The translations under genes were made by a program, and so were the position numbers. Of a stretch of DNA of 64,000 bases, positions 52,549 through 61,597 are shown in pieces (position 1 is the first letter of the stretch; each line of letters opens with the position of its first letter). The DNA comes from an uncultured Kordiimonas sp. (GTDB taxonomy: Bacteria; Pseudomonadota; Alphaproteobacteria; Sphingomonadales; Kordiimonadaceae): NCBI GenBank assembly GCA_947500295.1, contig CANMRM010000001.1:248001-312000 (forward strand), read 5' to 3'. The notes below the pieces were generated by a model that was given only the letters and a program-made list of their open reading frames with translations, made no database searches and had not been told where the DNA came from.

Positions 52549-54042
52549 ATGGACGGTCAGGTCGAGGCTTCAGAATCTGTGGAGCAATATCGTGAAAAAC
52601 GAAGAAATTATAAGGATTTTTCACTGGAAATCGGACGAATTTTGTCTGGAGGGTTGGCATCAAAAAAAATTAAGTTTCACAAAGTAGAATCTAGAGAGAA
52701 ATCTGTAGACAGCTTCAAGAAGAAGTCTCAGAAGTCCAACGGCACTGGTGGCTTGAAATACTCAAACCCCTTGGAAGAAATAACGGACTTAGCTGGTGTC
52801 CGGGTAATTCTATACACATTGGAAGATGTGGAACGTGCAGTAGCATTTGTTGAAGAGAACTTTTCGATAGATGAGAAGAGAGATGTTGGGGAAGAAAGAA
52901 GCAACAAAGGTCAATTTGGCTATCAAAGCATCCATTTTCTCGTAAGGCTATCGAACGACAGGGCAAACCTTATTGAAAACTCTCGCTATCGAGGATTGGT
53001 TTGTGAGATTCAAATCAGGACGGTTCTTCAACATGCATGGGCTGAAATTGAGCATGATATTCAATACAAGCCCAACGAAGAGTCTGAATCAGAACTGTCT
53101 AAGATAATCGCCAGAAAATTTCTTTCTCTTGCGGGATTGTTGGAAATTGCGGATCGAGAGTTTCAGTCGCTTCAAGACGATCAAGTCAAGTATGAAGTGC
53201 AACGCGATCTTACGGATCAAATAACACGAGATGCGATGCACGAGTCCGCAAAAGAAGACCGCAGTGGCGTAAGAACCATAAAGCAACCAGAAGATACCCA
53301 GATAGAAAATGTGAGATCACTATTGATGGCCGGCAAATATGCCGCTGCGATCCGCATCTATGATGAAAAGATAAGAGATCAGCCCAAAAGTTATACTTTG
53401 TATCTGGGACGAGCCAAGGCGAAGTTTCTAAACAGAGATGTATCAGGTGCGCGCCAGGATTTGGATTATGCACGGACCTTGAAGCCAGACGGCAAGGGTA
53501 TCGACCGTCTGCAAGACCAGATCGATGCAGGTAGCGTGGTTGTTCCACCTGAAATTCAGCAAACTCCACAGAGTAACAATGACACCAACAATGGTCACAC
53601 CGCCCTTATGGCGGGAGATGGTGTTGCTGCCTTCGAGCATTATTCAAGTGCAGAGGAAAATGGGGCTTCCAAACCTTTTTCGTCTCTCAATAAAGCAATG
53701 GCATGCCTGGTGGCGGGAGACTACAAAGGGGCGAGAATTGCGTTGGAGCCGTTGAAAATCATTCCCGGTAGGCCGATGGAAGTGAACATCAGATGCATAA
53801 ACGCTATTCTGTTGTTGTTTTTGGAAGACCCCAAGTTTGAGTTGGCGCTCCTTCAATTACAGCAGGCGCTGGAGCGACAAAGGGACTTCTCATTCACAAT
53901 TTCCCCGATGTCCATTTTAAAAAAGGGGCTAGACGTTAACAACAAGATCACGGGAGGCGTAGAAGCTAACCTCAAGAAAGTGTTTGAAAGCTTCCCAGTT
54001 TGTGCCTCTGACATTGATGAAGTGCCACCTAACGCAAAATAA
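52549..54042 (+). CDS. RelA/SpoT-type nucleotide synthetase domain protein with C-terminal TPR-like region
   Basis: 497 residues from ATG 52549; a longer reading from GTG 52474 is possible. Residues ~45-175 are an apparently complete RelA/SpoT synthetase domain: metal Asp D80 in EEITDLAGVRVILY, substrate loop GYQSIH (124-129), catalytic Glu E153 in CEIQIRT and HAWAEIEHD (162-170). There is no HD hydrolase, TGS or ACT domain. From ~250 the chain is helical, with TPR-like units (YAAAIRIYDEKIRD, ARQDLDYARTLKP, FEHYSSAEENG, ALLQLQQALERQ). It is AT-richer by eye than its neighbours. Related stand-alone synthetases make (p)ppGpp or modify tRNA as toxins; which applies here is open. Confidence 0.8.
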   Translation: MDGQVEASESVEQYREKRRNYKDFSLEIGRILSGGLASKKIKFHKVESREKSVDSFKKKSQKSNGTGGLKYSNPLEEITDLAGVRVILYTLEDVERAVAFVEENFSIDEKRDVGEERSNKGQFGYQSIHFLVRLSNDRANLIENSRYRGLVCEIQIRTVLQHAWAEIEHDIQYKPNEESESELSKIIARKFLSLAGLLEIADREFQSLQDDQVKYEVQRDLTDQITRDAMHESAKEDRSGVRTIKQPEDTQIENVRSLLMAGKYAAAIRIYDEKIRDQPKSYTLYLGRAKAKFLNRDVSGARQDLDYARTLKPDGKGIDRLQDQIDAGSVVVPPEIQQTPQSNNDTNNGHTALMAGDGVAAFEHYSSAEENGASKPFSSLNKAMACLVAGDYKGARIALEPLKIIPGRPMEVNIRCINAILLLFLEDPKFELALLQLQQALERQRDFSFTISPMSILKKGLDVNNKITGGVEANLKKVFESFPVCASDIDEVPPNAK

Positions 54043-54089
54043 CAGGGTATTTTACGCAGCAAGGTTCGCAAAAGCTTCAGAAATAGACA

Positions 54090-54299
54090 TTGTTTTTGCG
54101 CAGGGCCTCATATTTTGCTGTTGAGGTAAATGCGGACCCGGACGATCCGCGCACGGACGACATAGCCGGCGACCTCATCATTGACGGCGAGCTCTACAGT
54201 GCCTGGGGCTTGCATCTCGTTGATGTTAACCTTGTGCTGGGCGACCTTGTTGAAATGGTGCGTCTGCAAGGACACGCCTATGTGAACGCCGCCCGCTGA
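54090..54299 (+). pseudogene. Probable 3' fragment of a truncated gene
   Basis: An open frame of 69 residues without a credible start (a TTG follows a stop codon) begins just after the AT-rich gene and returns to the window's usual base composition. It reads ...ADPDDPRTDDIAGDLIID and WGLHLVDVNLVLGDLVEMVRLQGHAY before a stop. It has the look of the C-terminus of a larger soluble protein, possibly an alpha/beta-hydrolase, but I cannot name the family. Its position suggests the adjacent AT-rich segment replaced the 5' part. Confidence 0.45.
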
Positions 54300-54372
54300 C
54301 CGCCTGCTTTACAAGCGCCTCTAGTGCCCCCTAAGATGCGCGCAAATTCTATGCAGTTGGTGGGGGCAGGCT

Positions 54373-56577
54373 ATGCGGTACTTTGCACTTATTCTGGTAA
54401 TTTTTCTTGGCGCTTGCAGCAGTGAGCCGCGCGCGCCAAGCGAGCTTGAGCGCTGGCAGGCAACCGCCGAGCGAGTTACCATCACACGTGATAAATGGGG
54501 CATTCCCCATGTTTATGGCCCCACCGACGCAGACGCCGTGTTTGGCATGATGGTGGCGCAGGCGGAAGATGACTTCAACCGCGTCGAGATGAACTTCCTG
54601 ACCGCGATGGGCCGGGCCGCAGAAGCGGACGGCGAAGAAAAATTCTATCAGGATTTGCGAATGCGGCTCTTCATCGACCCGGATGTCATCAAATCCGAAT
54701 ATGAAACCAGCCCGGACTGGCTCAAGGCGCTGATGAACGCCTGGGCGGACGGCCTGAACTATTATCTGCACACCCACCCCAACGTGCAGCCCAAAGTCCT
54801 GACCCGCTTCGAGCCCTGGATGGCCCTTACGTTCAGCGAAGGCAGCATTGGCGGTGATATCGAACGCGTCAACCTCGCAGGCCTCGAGGCTTTTTACAGC
54901 GAAGAACCTGTTGATATGCTGGCTGAAGTATCATCCTATTCTCCAAGTGAGCCAACTGGCTCAAACGGATTTGCAATCGCACCTTCAAACAGTGCCAGCG
55001 GCAACGCGCTTTTGCTGATCAATCCCCACACCAGTTTTTACTTCAGGGCTGAAATGCATGTGCGTTCTGACGAGGGACTCAATGCATACGGCGCTGTGAC
55101 CTGGGGACAGTTTTTCATCTATCAGGGGTTCAATGAAAACGCCGGATGGATGCATACATCGTCGGGTGCCGACACAATCGACTGGTACACTGAAACGATA
55201 ACCCGACATCCGGATGGCCTTTATTACCGCTACGGCGGGGAAGACCGTAAACTGGCCGAGAGTGATGTCACGCTAGCTTACAAAACCAATGAAGGCATGG
55301 CCGAGCGCACGGTGCGGGTCTATCACAGCCATCATGGCCCGATTGTCCGGGGCGAGGGCAACACATGGCAGTCGATCAGGCTGATGAACCGGCCCAAGGA
55401 TGCGCTGATGCAAAGTTACCTGCGCACCAAATCAACAGACTATGCGAGCTTTCTCGAGTCGATGCGGTTTCACACAAACTCATCGAACAACACGGTGTTT
55501 GCCGACAGCAGCGGCAATATCGCCTACTTCCATGCCAATCATATCCCGGTGCGGGACACGTCGTTTGATTGGTCGAAGCCCGTTGATGGCAGCAACCCGG
55601 CGACCGAGTGGGGTCGTTTGCACACTGTTGAGGAAACCGTGGGTATTCTGAACCCCGAGACAGGCTGGTTGCAGAACACCAACAATACGCCGTTCAGCGT
55701 TATCGGGGACATGAGCCCCAAGGCGGAAGATTATCCGGCCTATATGGCAACCTTCCCCGAAAATTATCGTGGCATCAACGCGGTGCGTGTACTCAGGGAC
55801 AAGAAAGACTTCACCCTTGAGAGCTTGGCGGTCGCCGCCTACGACCCGTATCTTGCTGCTTTTGATGTGCTTCTGCCTGTTCTCTATGGGGCGCATGACA
55901 ACTTCCTTGCAATCAAAAGCGACGATATGGACTTGCGCGAAATTTCGGTTGAAGAGCCGCTGGCGCTGCTGCGCAGCTGGGACCGAAAGTCCTCTGTGGA
56001 CAGCACGGCAACAACCCTTGCTGTTTACTGGGGCCGGGAGCTGCGCCGCCACGCTTTTTCCGATACGGTGGGCGTTGCGGACTTTCGTGCCCGCGGCATC
56101 ACGGCGGACGCCTATGTCGCTGAAGTTGCGGCGCGTGATGGCGTTGGCGCCCTGATGGTTGCTGTCCAGAAGCTTGAAGAAGATTTTGGCAGTTGGCAGG
56201 TGCCTTGGGGCGAGGTGAACCGTTTCCAGCGTATCAGTCCGCTGATCGTGCATCCGCATGACGACAACGCACCTTCCACCCCTGTCGGGTTTGCATCGGC
56301 GCGATGGGGTTCCCTGGCCGCCTACGGCCAGCGCACCTTCAACGGCACGAAAAAAACCTACGGTACACGCGGCAACAGCTTCGTAGCCGTTGTGGAGTTT
56401 GGAGAACGGGTCAGGGCGCTGGCGGTTACGGCTGGCGGCCAGAGCGGCGACCCACGGTCCCCTCATTTTGACGACCAGATCGAGCTTTATGCCCGCGGCG
56501 AGCTGCGCCCCGTCTATTTTTACCCCGAGGATATCGAGGCTGTTGCCGAAGAAAGCTATCATCCGGGACAGCGATGA
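54373..56577 (+). CDS. Penicillin acylase-family (Ntn-hydrolase) lipoprotein
   Basis: 734 residues. A lipoprotein signal (MRYFALILVIFLGACSS, lipobox Cys15) puts it on a membrane facing the periplasm. The precursor's N-terminal part has WGIPHVYGPTDADAVFGMMVAQAEDDFNRVEMNFL. Autocatalytic cleavage would expose Ser197 in TGSNGFAIAP, the nucleophile; further sites are NPHTSFYF and FNENAGWMHTSSGADTIDWY. Members hydrolyse acyl-homoserine lactones, penicillins or other amides. Substrate unknown. It overlaps the DUF1579-like gene by four bases. Confidence 0.92.
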   Translation: MRYFALILVIFLGACSSEPRAPSELERWQATAERVTITRDKWGIPHVYGPTDADAVFGMMVAQAEDDFNRVEMNFLTAMGRAAEADGEEKFYQDLRMRLFIDPDVIKSEYETSPDWLKALMNAWADGLNYYLHTHPNVQPKVLTRFEPWMALTFSEGSIGGDIERVNLAGLEAFYSEEPVDMLAEVSSYSPSEPTGSNGFAIAPSNSASGNALLLINPHTSFYFRAEMHVRSDEGLNAYGAVTWGQFFIYQGFNENAGWMHTSSGADTIDWYTETITRHPDGLYYRYGGEDRKLAESDVTLAYKTNEGMAERTVRVYHSHHGPIVRGEGNTWQSIRLMNRPKDALMQSYLRTKSTDYASFLESMRFHTNSSNNTVFADSSGNIAYFHANHIPVRDTSFDWSKPVDGSNPATEWGRLHTVEETVGILNPETGWLQNTNNTPFSVIGDMSPKAEDYPAYMATFPENYRGINAVRVLRDKKDFTLESLAVAAYDPYLAAFDVLLPVLYGAHDNFLAIKSDDMDLREISVEEPLALLRSWDRKSSVDSTATTLAVYWGRELRRHAFSDTVGVADFRARGITADAYVAEVAARDGVGALMVAVQKLEEDFGSWQVPWGEVNRFQRISPLIVHPHDDNAPSTPVGFASARWGSLAAYGQRTFNGTKKTYGTRGNSFVAVVEFGERVRALAVTAGGQSGDPRSPHFDDQIELYARGELRPVYFYPEDIEAVAEESYHPGQR

Positions 56578-57131
56578 TGGTTGCCCGCCACACTGGCAGC
56601 GTCAGGCTTTTTCTCGTTGCATTTCTACTTGCCGCGGGATTGGCGACACCTGCCAGCCAGGCCAGGAGCAGCGCCGAAGAGTTCAACTTTTTCCTCGGCC
56701 ACTGGTCTATTGAGTCGCTCGATATCAGGCCCGATGGCACGTATGCCAAAACACGGGCGCTCTCTCATGCATATGCTTTCCTTGATGGCACGGCCATCAT
56801 GGATGAATGGCGCTCGCTTGACGGTAGTGACAAGGTGATATTTCGAGGTGCGTCCTTCAGGACATACCTGCCCGGTGACCGGTCATGGCAGATTTTGTGG
56901 ATGATGTCCGGTGTCCAAGGCCAGACAGTGATACAGGCGCGCAAGGTCGGCGACGAAATCCACATGGAAGGCAAGGGCGAGGATCCGGGGGGCAGGTTTC
57001 TGGAGCGGGCGCGCTACCATGATATCACCCCGAATGGCTACCGGTTTTCGATGGATCGCTCCTATGACGGCGGCGCTACCTGGATATCGCCCTTCAATGA
57101 GTTTACCGCCACGCGCATCGAAAGCGACTGA
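56574..57131 (+). CDS. Secreted DUF1579-like protein
   Basis: 185 residues with signal peptide MMVARHTGSVRLFLVAFLLAAGLATPASQA. The body has FNFFLGHWSIESLDIRPDGTYAKTR, DGTAIMDEWRSLDGSDKVIFRGASFRTY, RSWQILWMMSGVQGQ and HMEGKGEDPGGRFLERARYHDITPNGYRFSMDRSYDGGATW, typical of lipocalin-like proteins of the DUF1579 sort. Translationally coupled to the acylase by an ATGA overlap. A second relative starts at 63654. Ligand unknown. Confidence 0.75.
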   Translation: MMVARHTGSVRLFLVAFLLAAGLATPASQARSSAEEFNFFLGHWSIESLDIRPDGTYAKTRALSHAYAFLDGTAIMDEWRSLDGSDKVIFRGASFRTYLPGDRSWQILWMMSGVQGQTVIQARKVGDEIHMEGKGEDPGGRFLERARYHDITPNGYRFSMDRSYDGGATWISPFNEFTATRIESD

Positions 57132-57161
57132 GCCGCACTTTGGTGCAGCCAATACAGTGAC

Positions 57162-57710
57162 CTAACCTTCGGGAAACGTTGCTCCAAACGGTTCGTTATC
57201 AATACCCGACGTGTTAGCGACGAAGCTGACAGTGTGATAGGTGCCCGCAAGAGCAAGTATTTCGAGTTGCTCTTCGCGGGACAAGTGCTCTGCAACGGTA
57301 TTGTAGGTATCTGGTGTTATCCCGCCTTTTTCGCACAATTCGTCAACAGCCCGGAGCAGCAGCTGTTCTTTTTCACTCCAGCACACCGCATCTGAACTAC
57401 CTAGTTTGGTGGCGGCAATCTGCTTCTCGTCAAACCCGGCCACCTTTGCGAACGCAGTGACATGCACCCCCCACTCATACTCGCAATCAAGATTGGCTGT
57501 TACCCTGAGGATCACCAACTCTCTTTCCCTGAGTGTCAGCGGGCTTTCCTTGTCAAGCAGGTTGGGAACACCTTTGCCGAGAAAGCGAAGGCTGTTGCCA
57601 AAAACACGGAACAGCTTGAGCAAATATCCATTCTGCTGCGGGTACTGTTTGAGTATGGCGGCAACATCATCTGCGTACGGCTCTTCAATGGGGCTTAGTT
57701 TGTTGGGCAT
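57162..57710 (-). CDS. Carboxymuconolactone decarboxylase family protein
   Basis: 182 residues from ATG 57710 with GAGG upstream. The AhpD/CMD fold appears in LTLRERELVILRVTANLDCEYEWGVHVTAFAKVAGFDEKQIAATKLG and LSREEQLEILALAGTYHTVSFVANTSG. It lacks a full CxxC, having DCEYEWGVH, so it is probably not an AhpD-type peroxidase. Its reaction is unknown. Confidence 0.85.
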   Translation of the reverse strand: MPNKLSPIEEPYADDVAAILKQYPQQNGYLLKLFRVFGNSLRFLGKGVPNLLDKESPLTLRERELVILRVTANLDCEYEWGVHVTAFAKVAGFDEKQIAATKLGSSDAVCWSEKEQLLLRAVDELCEKGGITPDTYNTVAEHLSREEQLEILALAGTYHTVSFVANTSGIDNEPFGATFPEG

Positions 57711-57802
57711 AATGACCTCGTGGATTGACATCTTCCCGTGTGACGTAGGCTAAATTTGACGCAGGTCTAGTGAGGTCACCAGAAGTCCTGTTGTCGTCTG
57801 GT

Positions 57803-58681
57803 TTAGGAAGATGCCATGGCAGGTGGTATTGGAGCGTAGCTTTCTCCGGCCGCGATCTGCCCCCATTGGCGTACGTGGGGTACGTTGTCATCGAGCCAGT
57901 AGGCCTTGCCGCGCTCTATCACGAGAATGTCTTCCCATTTTGCACCTACATTGCCTCTGCCCGCGTGAGGTTCAACCAACCAGAGGCCATCATGAGGTTT
58001 GTGCGCGGACGCCTTGCTGCTGTTCCACAGCGGCGAGCGCCGTCCTATGCCGGACATGGCCATTTTGTCTTTGAGGCCAAACCAGCTGAGTGAAAGCCCA
58101 TCAAACCCGTTGATCCGCCATTTGAAGGGCATTTTGGCGGTTTTGACCGCTCGATGACCGAGCACAGCGCCGGGGTGTTTGGTGTGCGCCGGCTCATAGC
58201 CCATGGTGTCAAATTCTCCGAGCACCCGGTCGGCAATTTCCTTGAAGGTGGCACCGGCGTTCACAGCATCACAAACCAGCGGCCTGAATGTACCGAGGTC
58301 ATGCATCATGGTGCGGTGGATGTCGTTTTCTCCGAAGCAAAAACTGTAGGAGGTGTCGACCAGATAGCCGTCAAACAGAGGGGCGGCGTCCAGGATCACG
58401 CTGTCGCCGGAGGTGAGTGCGTTTGATTTTGGGAAAAATTTTCCAAGTGACCAATCGCCCGGTAGGGCCGCACGTCCGCCAAAGAGTGCCACCGGCAGAT
58501 GAAAAAAGCCGGTTGCCCCGGCGTCGCGGTAGGCACGTACCAGCACATGGGTGACTTCTTTTTCTGTCTGGCCCGCAGTCAGGTTCGCCGCCATGGTTTC
58601 AAGAATGCCGAAGGACCGCTTCTGGAGTTCACGGAAGCGAGCCAGGTCTTTGTTGGAAAAGCCTTTCGATTTAACCAGCAT
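57803..58681 (-). CDS. M24-family (creatinase/aminopeptidase-fold) metallopeptidase-like protein
   Basis: 292 residues with GGGGAG before the ATG. The pita-bread fold: SGDSVILDAAPLFDGYLVDTSYSFCFGE (D98, D109), GAVLGHRAV (H176), LWLVEPHAGRGNVGAKWEDILVIE (E237, E250 or E256). All five metal ligands appear retained, so it may be active, but the short N-terminus lacks the creatinase N-domain. Substrate unknown. Confidence 0.85.
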   Translation of the reverse strand: MLVKSKGFSNKDLARFRELQKRSFGILETMAANLTAGQTEKEVTHVLVRAYRDAGATGFFHLPVALFGGRAALPGDWSLGKFFPKSNALTSGDSVILDAAPLFDGYLVDTSYSFCFGENDIHRTMMHDLGTFRPLVCDAVNAGATFKEIADRVLGEFDTMGYEPAHTKHPGAVLGHRAVKTAKMPFKWRINGFDGLSLSWFGLKDKMAMSGIGRRSPLWNSSKASAHKPHDGLWLVEPHAGRGNVGAKWEDILVIERGKAYWLDDNVPHVRQWGQIAAGESYAPIPPAMASS

Positions 58682-58825
58682 GTCGCTCCCCGCCCCTGAT
58701 CAGGGACAAGTCTCTCGCGGAGGTTGGGCCAAAGTCAATCGCTTTGTGGAATCACCGCGGCGAGCGGCGCCAAACGAGGGATGTCATCGCTCGCCCATGA
58801 CCGCCGCCCTTTGGCCCACCGGTCG

Positions 58826-59182
58826 TCAGTCCACCAGCTTCGACTGGAAGGACATCTGCATGCCACCCGGGGCCGTGACCATATAGATGCGTTCGCCGTG
58901 TGCGTCGGTGGGGCCTGTTGGATCGAGGCCAGCCTTGCAAGCGTGCGCGGCAAAGGCGTCAGCGTCGTCGACAACAAGCTGCAGCATTGTCATGGCCCTG
59001 TCAGGCTCGCTCGCGGGCCAAAGCTCTACCCAGCTGTCGCCTGCCGGAAAAACAGCACCCTGAAACCCGTCACCTCCCAGGCCTGTATCTTTCTCAGTCC
59101 ATCCAAGTCCGGTTGATAAAAATTCGGCAAATGCCTGCGCATCGGATGATACCTGACAAAACCTGATCCCCAATACTTTCAT
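58826..59182 (-). CDS. VOC-family (glyoxalase/bleomycin-resistance fold) protein
   Basis: 118 residues: MKVLGIRFCQVSSDAQAFAEFLSTGLGWTEKDTGLGGDGFQGAVFPAGDSWVELWPASEPDRAMTMLQLVVDDADAFAAHACKAGLDPTGP, YMVTAPGGMQMSFQSK. The paired beta-alpha-beta-beta-beta modules of the VOC superfamily are recognisable. Metal ligands and substrate are not clear. GAGGGG precedes the ATG. Confidence 0.85.
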   Translation of the reverse strand: MKVLGIRFCQVSSDAQAFAEFLSTGLGWTEKDTGLGGDGFQGAVFPAGDSWVELWPASEPDRAMTMLQLVVDDADAFAAHACKAGLDPTGPTDAHGERIYMVTAPGGMQMSFQSKLVD

Positions 59183-59271
59183 GATGGCCCCTCGTTGCTA
59201 TTGGTCCTTTCGGGGCAGGATATCACATCGGCAAATACTGTCTTCACCCGATCGGGTGATGCGATGGAAAA

Positions 59272-60036
59272 CTAGCGGGTGCTGGTGGCAAAAAAATGCT
59301 GCAGCACATCGTCAAGCAGAGGCTTCCAGTTGCGCCAGGTGTGGCTTGCGTTCACTTCCTTGTAGAAAAGGTCATAGCCTTTTTCTTCGAGAATACGCTT
59401 GAAGTCACGGCCGACCTCTGTGTTGTCGTTGATTTTTCCGACACTCAGAAAAACCCTGATCGGGCGTGTTTCCTCGCTTTCATAGAGGTCTCGGAGTATG
59501 GGAACCGGATGGATAGCCGGGGACTGCATTGCAATGCCACCAAAGGTGCTGGGCGCCATCAGGCCAAAACAGGCTGCGTTCAGGCCACCAAATGACAGAC
59601 CGAGGATGACCCGGTCTTTATGCGACAGGCTCACTGGATAGTCGTCTGAAATTCGGGGCACCAGTTCCCCGACATAGAACTTGAGATAATCTGTATTGCA
59701 GAAAAACTGGCTGTTGCGGCGATTGTTGCGCAGGTAGTCCGGGTCCCGCGCGTCGACAAAAATGGCAACCACTGGCCTGATGCGACCTTCCGCTATTTCC
59801 TTGTCCAACACCCGGTGCATGCCGCCCGCGCGGATGTAGCCCTGACCATCCGTTGCATATATTGTCGGCACATTTTCAAGGTCTTCAATGCCGGGCGGCG
59901 TGTAAACCCGATACTGCAGGTCATAGCCGAGGTAGGCACTCGTGATGCGCTGGTTTCCGGAAAGCTTGCCGTCCAGGGCCAGTGCAGACGAAGGCATCGT
60001 CAGCATTACCGTTAAAGCAATCAGCCAGACCCGCAT
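59272..60036 (-). CDS. Secreted alpha/beta-hydrolase (esterase D-like)
   Basis: 254 residues from ATG 60036 (AAGGGGC upstream), with signal peptide MRVWLIALTVMLTMPSSALA. The nucleophile is S148 in VILGLSFGGLNAACFG, the acid likely follows in KINDNTEVGRDFK and the base is His in NASHTWRNW. PTIYATDGQGYI and VVAIFVDARDPD match the esterase D/Fes-type secreted hydrolases. The substrate could be an ester or siderophore; unknown. Confidence 0.88.
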   Translation of the reverse strand: MRVWLIALTVMLTMPSSALALDGKLSGNQRITSAYLGYDLQYRVYTPPGIEDLENVPTIYATDGQGYIRAGGMHRVLDKEIAEGRIRPVVAIFVDARDPDYLRNNRRNSQFFCNTDYLKFYVGELVPRISDDYPVSLSHKDRVILGLSFGGLNAACFGLMAPSTFGGIAMQSPAIHPVPILRDLYESEETRPIRVFLSVGKINDNTEVGRDFKRILEEKGYDLFYKEVNASHTWRNWKPLLDDVLQHFFATSTR

Positions 60037-60252
60037 GTAGTGCCCCTTCTTTCCGCCATTCCCGGCCCCCGAGCATCCGGTGTTTTTGCCGGGTCGCAAC
60101 CTGGCAGCGACAGACCGCCTGAACTTTGGGACCAAATGATGGCGAAATGACGAGTAAGCCGACGATACGCTCGCCAGGCAGTTTCCCCTTGAATCCGATA
60201 CATACCGCGGCTAGGGTGCGCGCCGCTGACGGGCCCATGCGCCCAGCCCCGC

Positions 60253-60342
60253 GGAGAGTTGCCGGAGCGGTCGAACGGGGCGGTCTCGAAAACCGTTGTG
60301 CGCGCAAGCGTACCGAGGGTTCGAATCCCTCACTCTCCGCCA
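60253..60342 (+). tRNA. tRNA-Ser (anticodon CGA)
   Basis: 90 bases with encoded CCA. Acceptor GGAGAGT pairs with ACTCTCC (60332-60338); the anticodon loop CTCGAAA reads CGA; the long variable arm (TTGTGCGCGCAAGCGTA region) and the T-arm GAGGGTTCGAATCCCTC are typical of tRNA-Ser. Confidence 0.96.
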
Positions 60343-60383
60343 CTTACCTGTGAAGGAAACCAATTAGGAAGGCATCCGTCATG

Positions 60384-60404
60384 GGGCGGACATTTTGTCC
60401 GCCC
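60384..60404. repeat. Strong hairpin between tRNA-Ser and the dehydrogenase gene
   Basis: GGGCGGAC (60384-60391) and GTCCGCCC (60397-60404) pair perfectly around ATTTT. No T run follows on either strand, so it is not a textbook terminator, but its position between two converging units suggests transcript ending or processing. Confidence 0.55.
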
Positions 60405-60418
60405 GGACGACCCCGTCT

Positions 60419-61501
60419 TCAGGTTTTCAGCGCCACCTTGATGGTGCCTTCCGACCGGCTGCGCATGAGGTCATAGCCTTTTTCCGCTTCAGCAAGCGGC
60501 AGGATGTCAGTGAAAATCGCACTCGGGTCGATCCGTCCACTTTCAACCAGCGGTAAGAGCGTCTTCATATAGGCGGCGACATTCACAATGCCGGTATGGA
60601 CTGTGAGATTGCGAAACAGGGCTTCAGAATAGGGTGCATCCACTGGTGCGTAGAGATGGCCAAAACCAAGAACGCTGATGGAAGCGCCGGCCTGCGCCAT
60701 ATCAAGCGACTGTTTGATGGAAGTCTGGTTTCCGATCGTGTCAATGATCGACAGTGCGCCGTGGCCCCTGGTCAGTTCTTTGACATATGCCACAGGGTCG
60801 GTGGTCTTGCCATTAACGGTGTGGGTAGCTCCGCTGTTTTGACGGCCAAATTCCAGGCGCCCGTCATGTCGCCCGACGAAAACAATCTGCGCCGGGGCAA
60901 ACAGGCTTGTAGCCAGGACCGAGCACTGACCAACAGCACCGTCGCCGATCACAACAACGGTTTCGCCCGGCTGGATTTTTGAATTCATGGCACCATGAAA
61001 ACCCGTCGCAAAGTTGTCGGCGAGCGGCAGCACTCTGGCATCCTCTTCGCCGGTGCTCAGGCCTTCCGGCAGCGTAAACAGGGTGGAATTTGCGTAGGGA
61101 ACCCGGACAAACTCCGATTGCCCGCCCTGAATGTCATTGCCGCCATGCTCTACAAAGAAGGGAGACCCGAACAGGCCGCCATGTTCACATGCAGATGTCA
61201 CGTCGCGTTTGCAATAGTGACATTCACCGTCAACAAACATAGCTGACGCAACAACACGGTCTCCTGCCTTTACATTGTGAACTTCCTTGCCAACCGCTTC
61301 GACGACACCGACAAATTCGTGCCCAAGACGCATGCCTTGCGGCACCTCCATTTCGGGGCCGTTTTGGGTGAAATCGAGGTCGGCACCGCAGATACCGGCC
61401 AGGGTTACGCGCACGATCGCGTCTGTCGGGGCCAGGATTGTTGGTTCGGGTACATTGCCGACGCGTACTTGCGCGCGGTCATGATAATATGTTGCTAACA
61501 T
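60419..61501 (-). CDS. Zinc-dependent alcohol dehydrogenase
   Basis: 360 residues from ATG 61501 (AGGAAAAAAGAG upstream), not 61540. Medium-chain fold: catalytic zinc C38, H61-E62 in MRLGHEFVGVVEAVG, structural zone GECHYCKRDVTSACEHGG (C94, C97, C105; the usual first Cys is Asp91), and cofactor loop VVVIGDGAVGQCSVLA. It oxidises an alcohol or sugar alcohol, substrate unknown. Same strand, and 96 bases after, the carboxymuconolactone decarboxylase gene; probably part of the TetR-controlled set. Confidence 0.9.
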   Translation of the reverse strand: MLATYYHDRAQVRVGNVPEPTILAPTDAIVRVTLAGICGADLDFTQNGPEMEVPQGMRLGHEFVGVVEAVGKEVHNVKAGDRVVASAMFVDGECHYCKRDVTSACEHGGLFGSPFFVEHGGNDIQGGQSEFVRVPYANSTLFTLPEGLSTGEEDARVLPLADNFATGFHGAMNSKIQPGETVVVIGDGAVGQCSVLATSLFAPAQIVFVGRHDGRLEFGRQNSGATHTVNGKTTDPVAYVKELTRGHGALSIIDTIGNQTSIKQSLDMAQAGASISVLGFGHLYAPVDAPYSEALFRNLTVHTGIVNVAAYMKTLLPLVESGRIDPSAIFTDILPLAEAEKGYDLMRSRSEGTIKVALKT

Positions 61502-61597
61502 CTCTTTTTTCCTATTCGAACTCAGTCGTTTCACACACACGTTGGCCGGACGGCCTGCAGCGCGTGTGAAACAGGGGGCTGTTTTGCCGGTGTCGGG

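Noticed and set aside
52455-54372. Integrase, transposase or flanking repeats around the RelA/SpoT gene
   Set aside because: No mobile-element protein is encoded here and I found no matching direct or inverted repeats at both edges; only the composition and the fragment hint at transfer. A short hairpin, TTGCC/GGCAA at 52463-52480, was too weak to call.
55480-56562. Minus-strand open frame of 360 codons within the acylase gene
   Set aside because: Antisense to the conserved Ntn-hydrolase; composition is that of a shadow frame.
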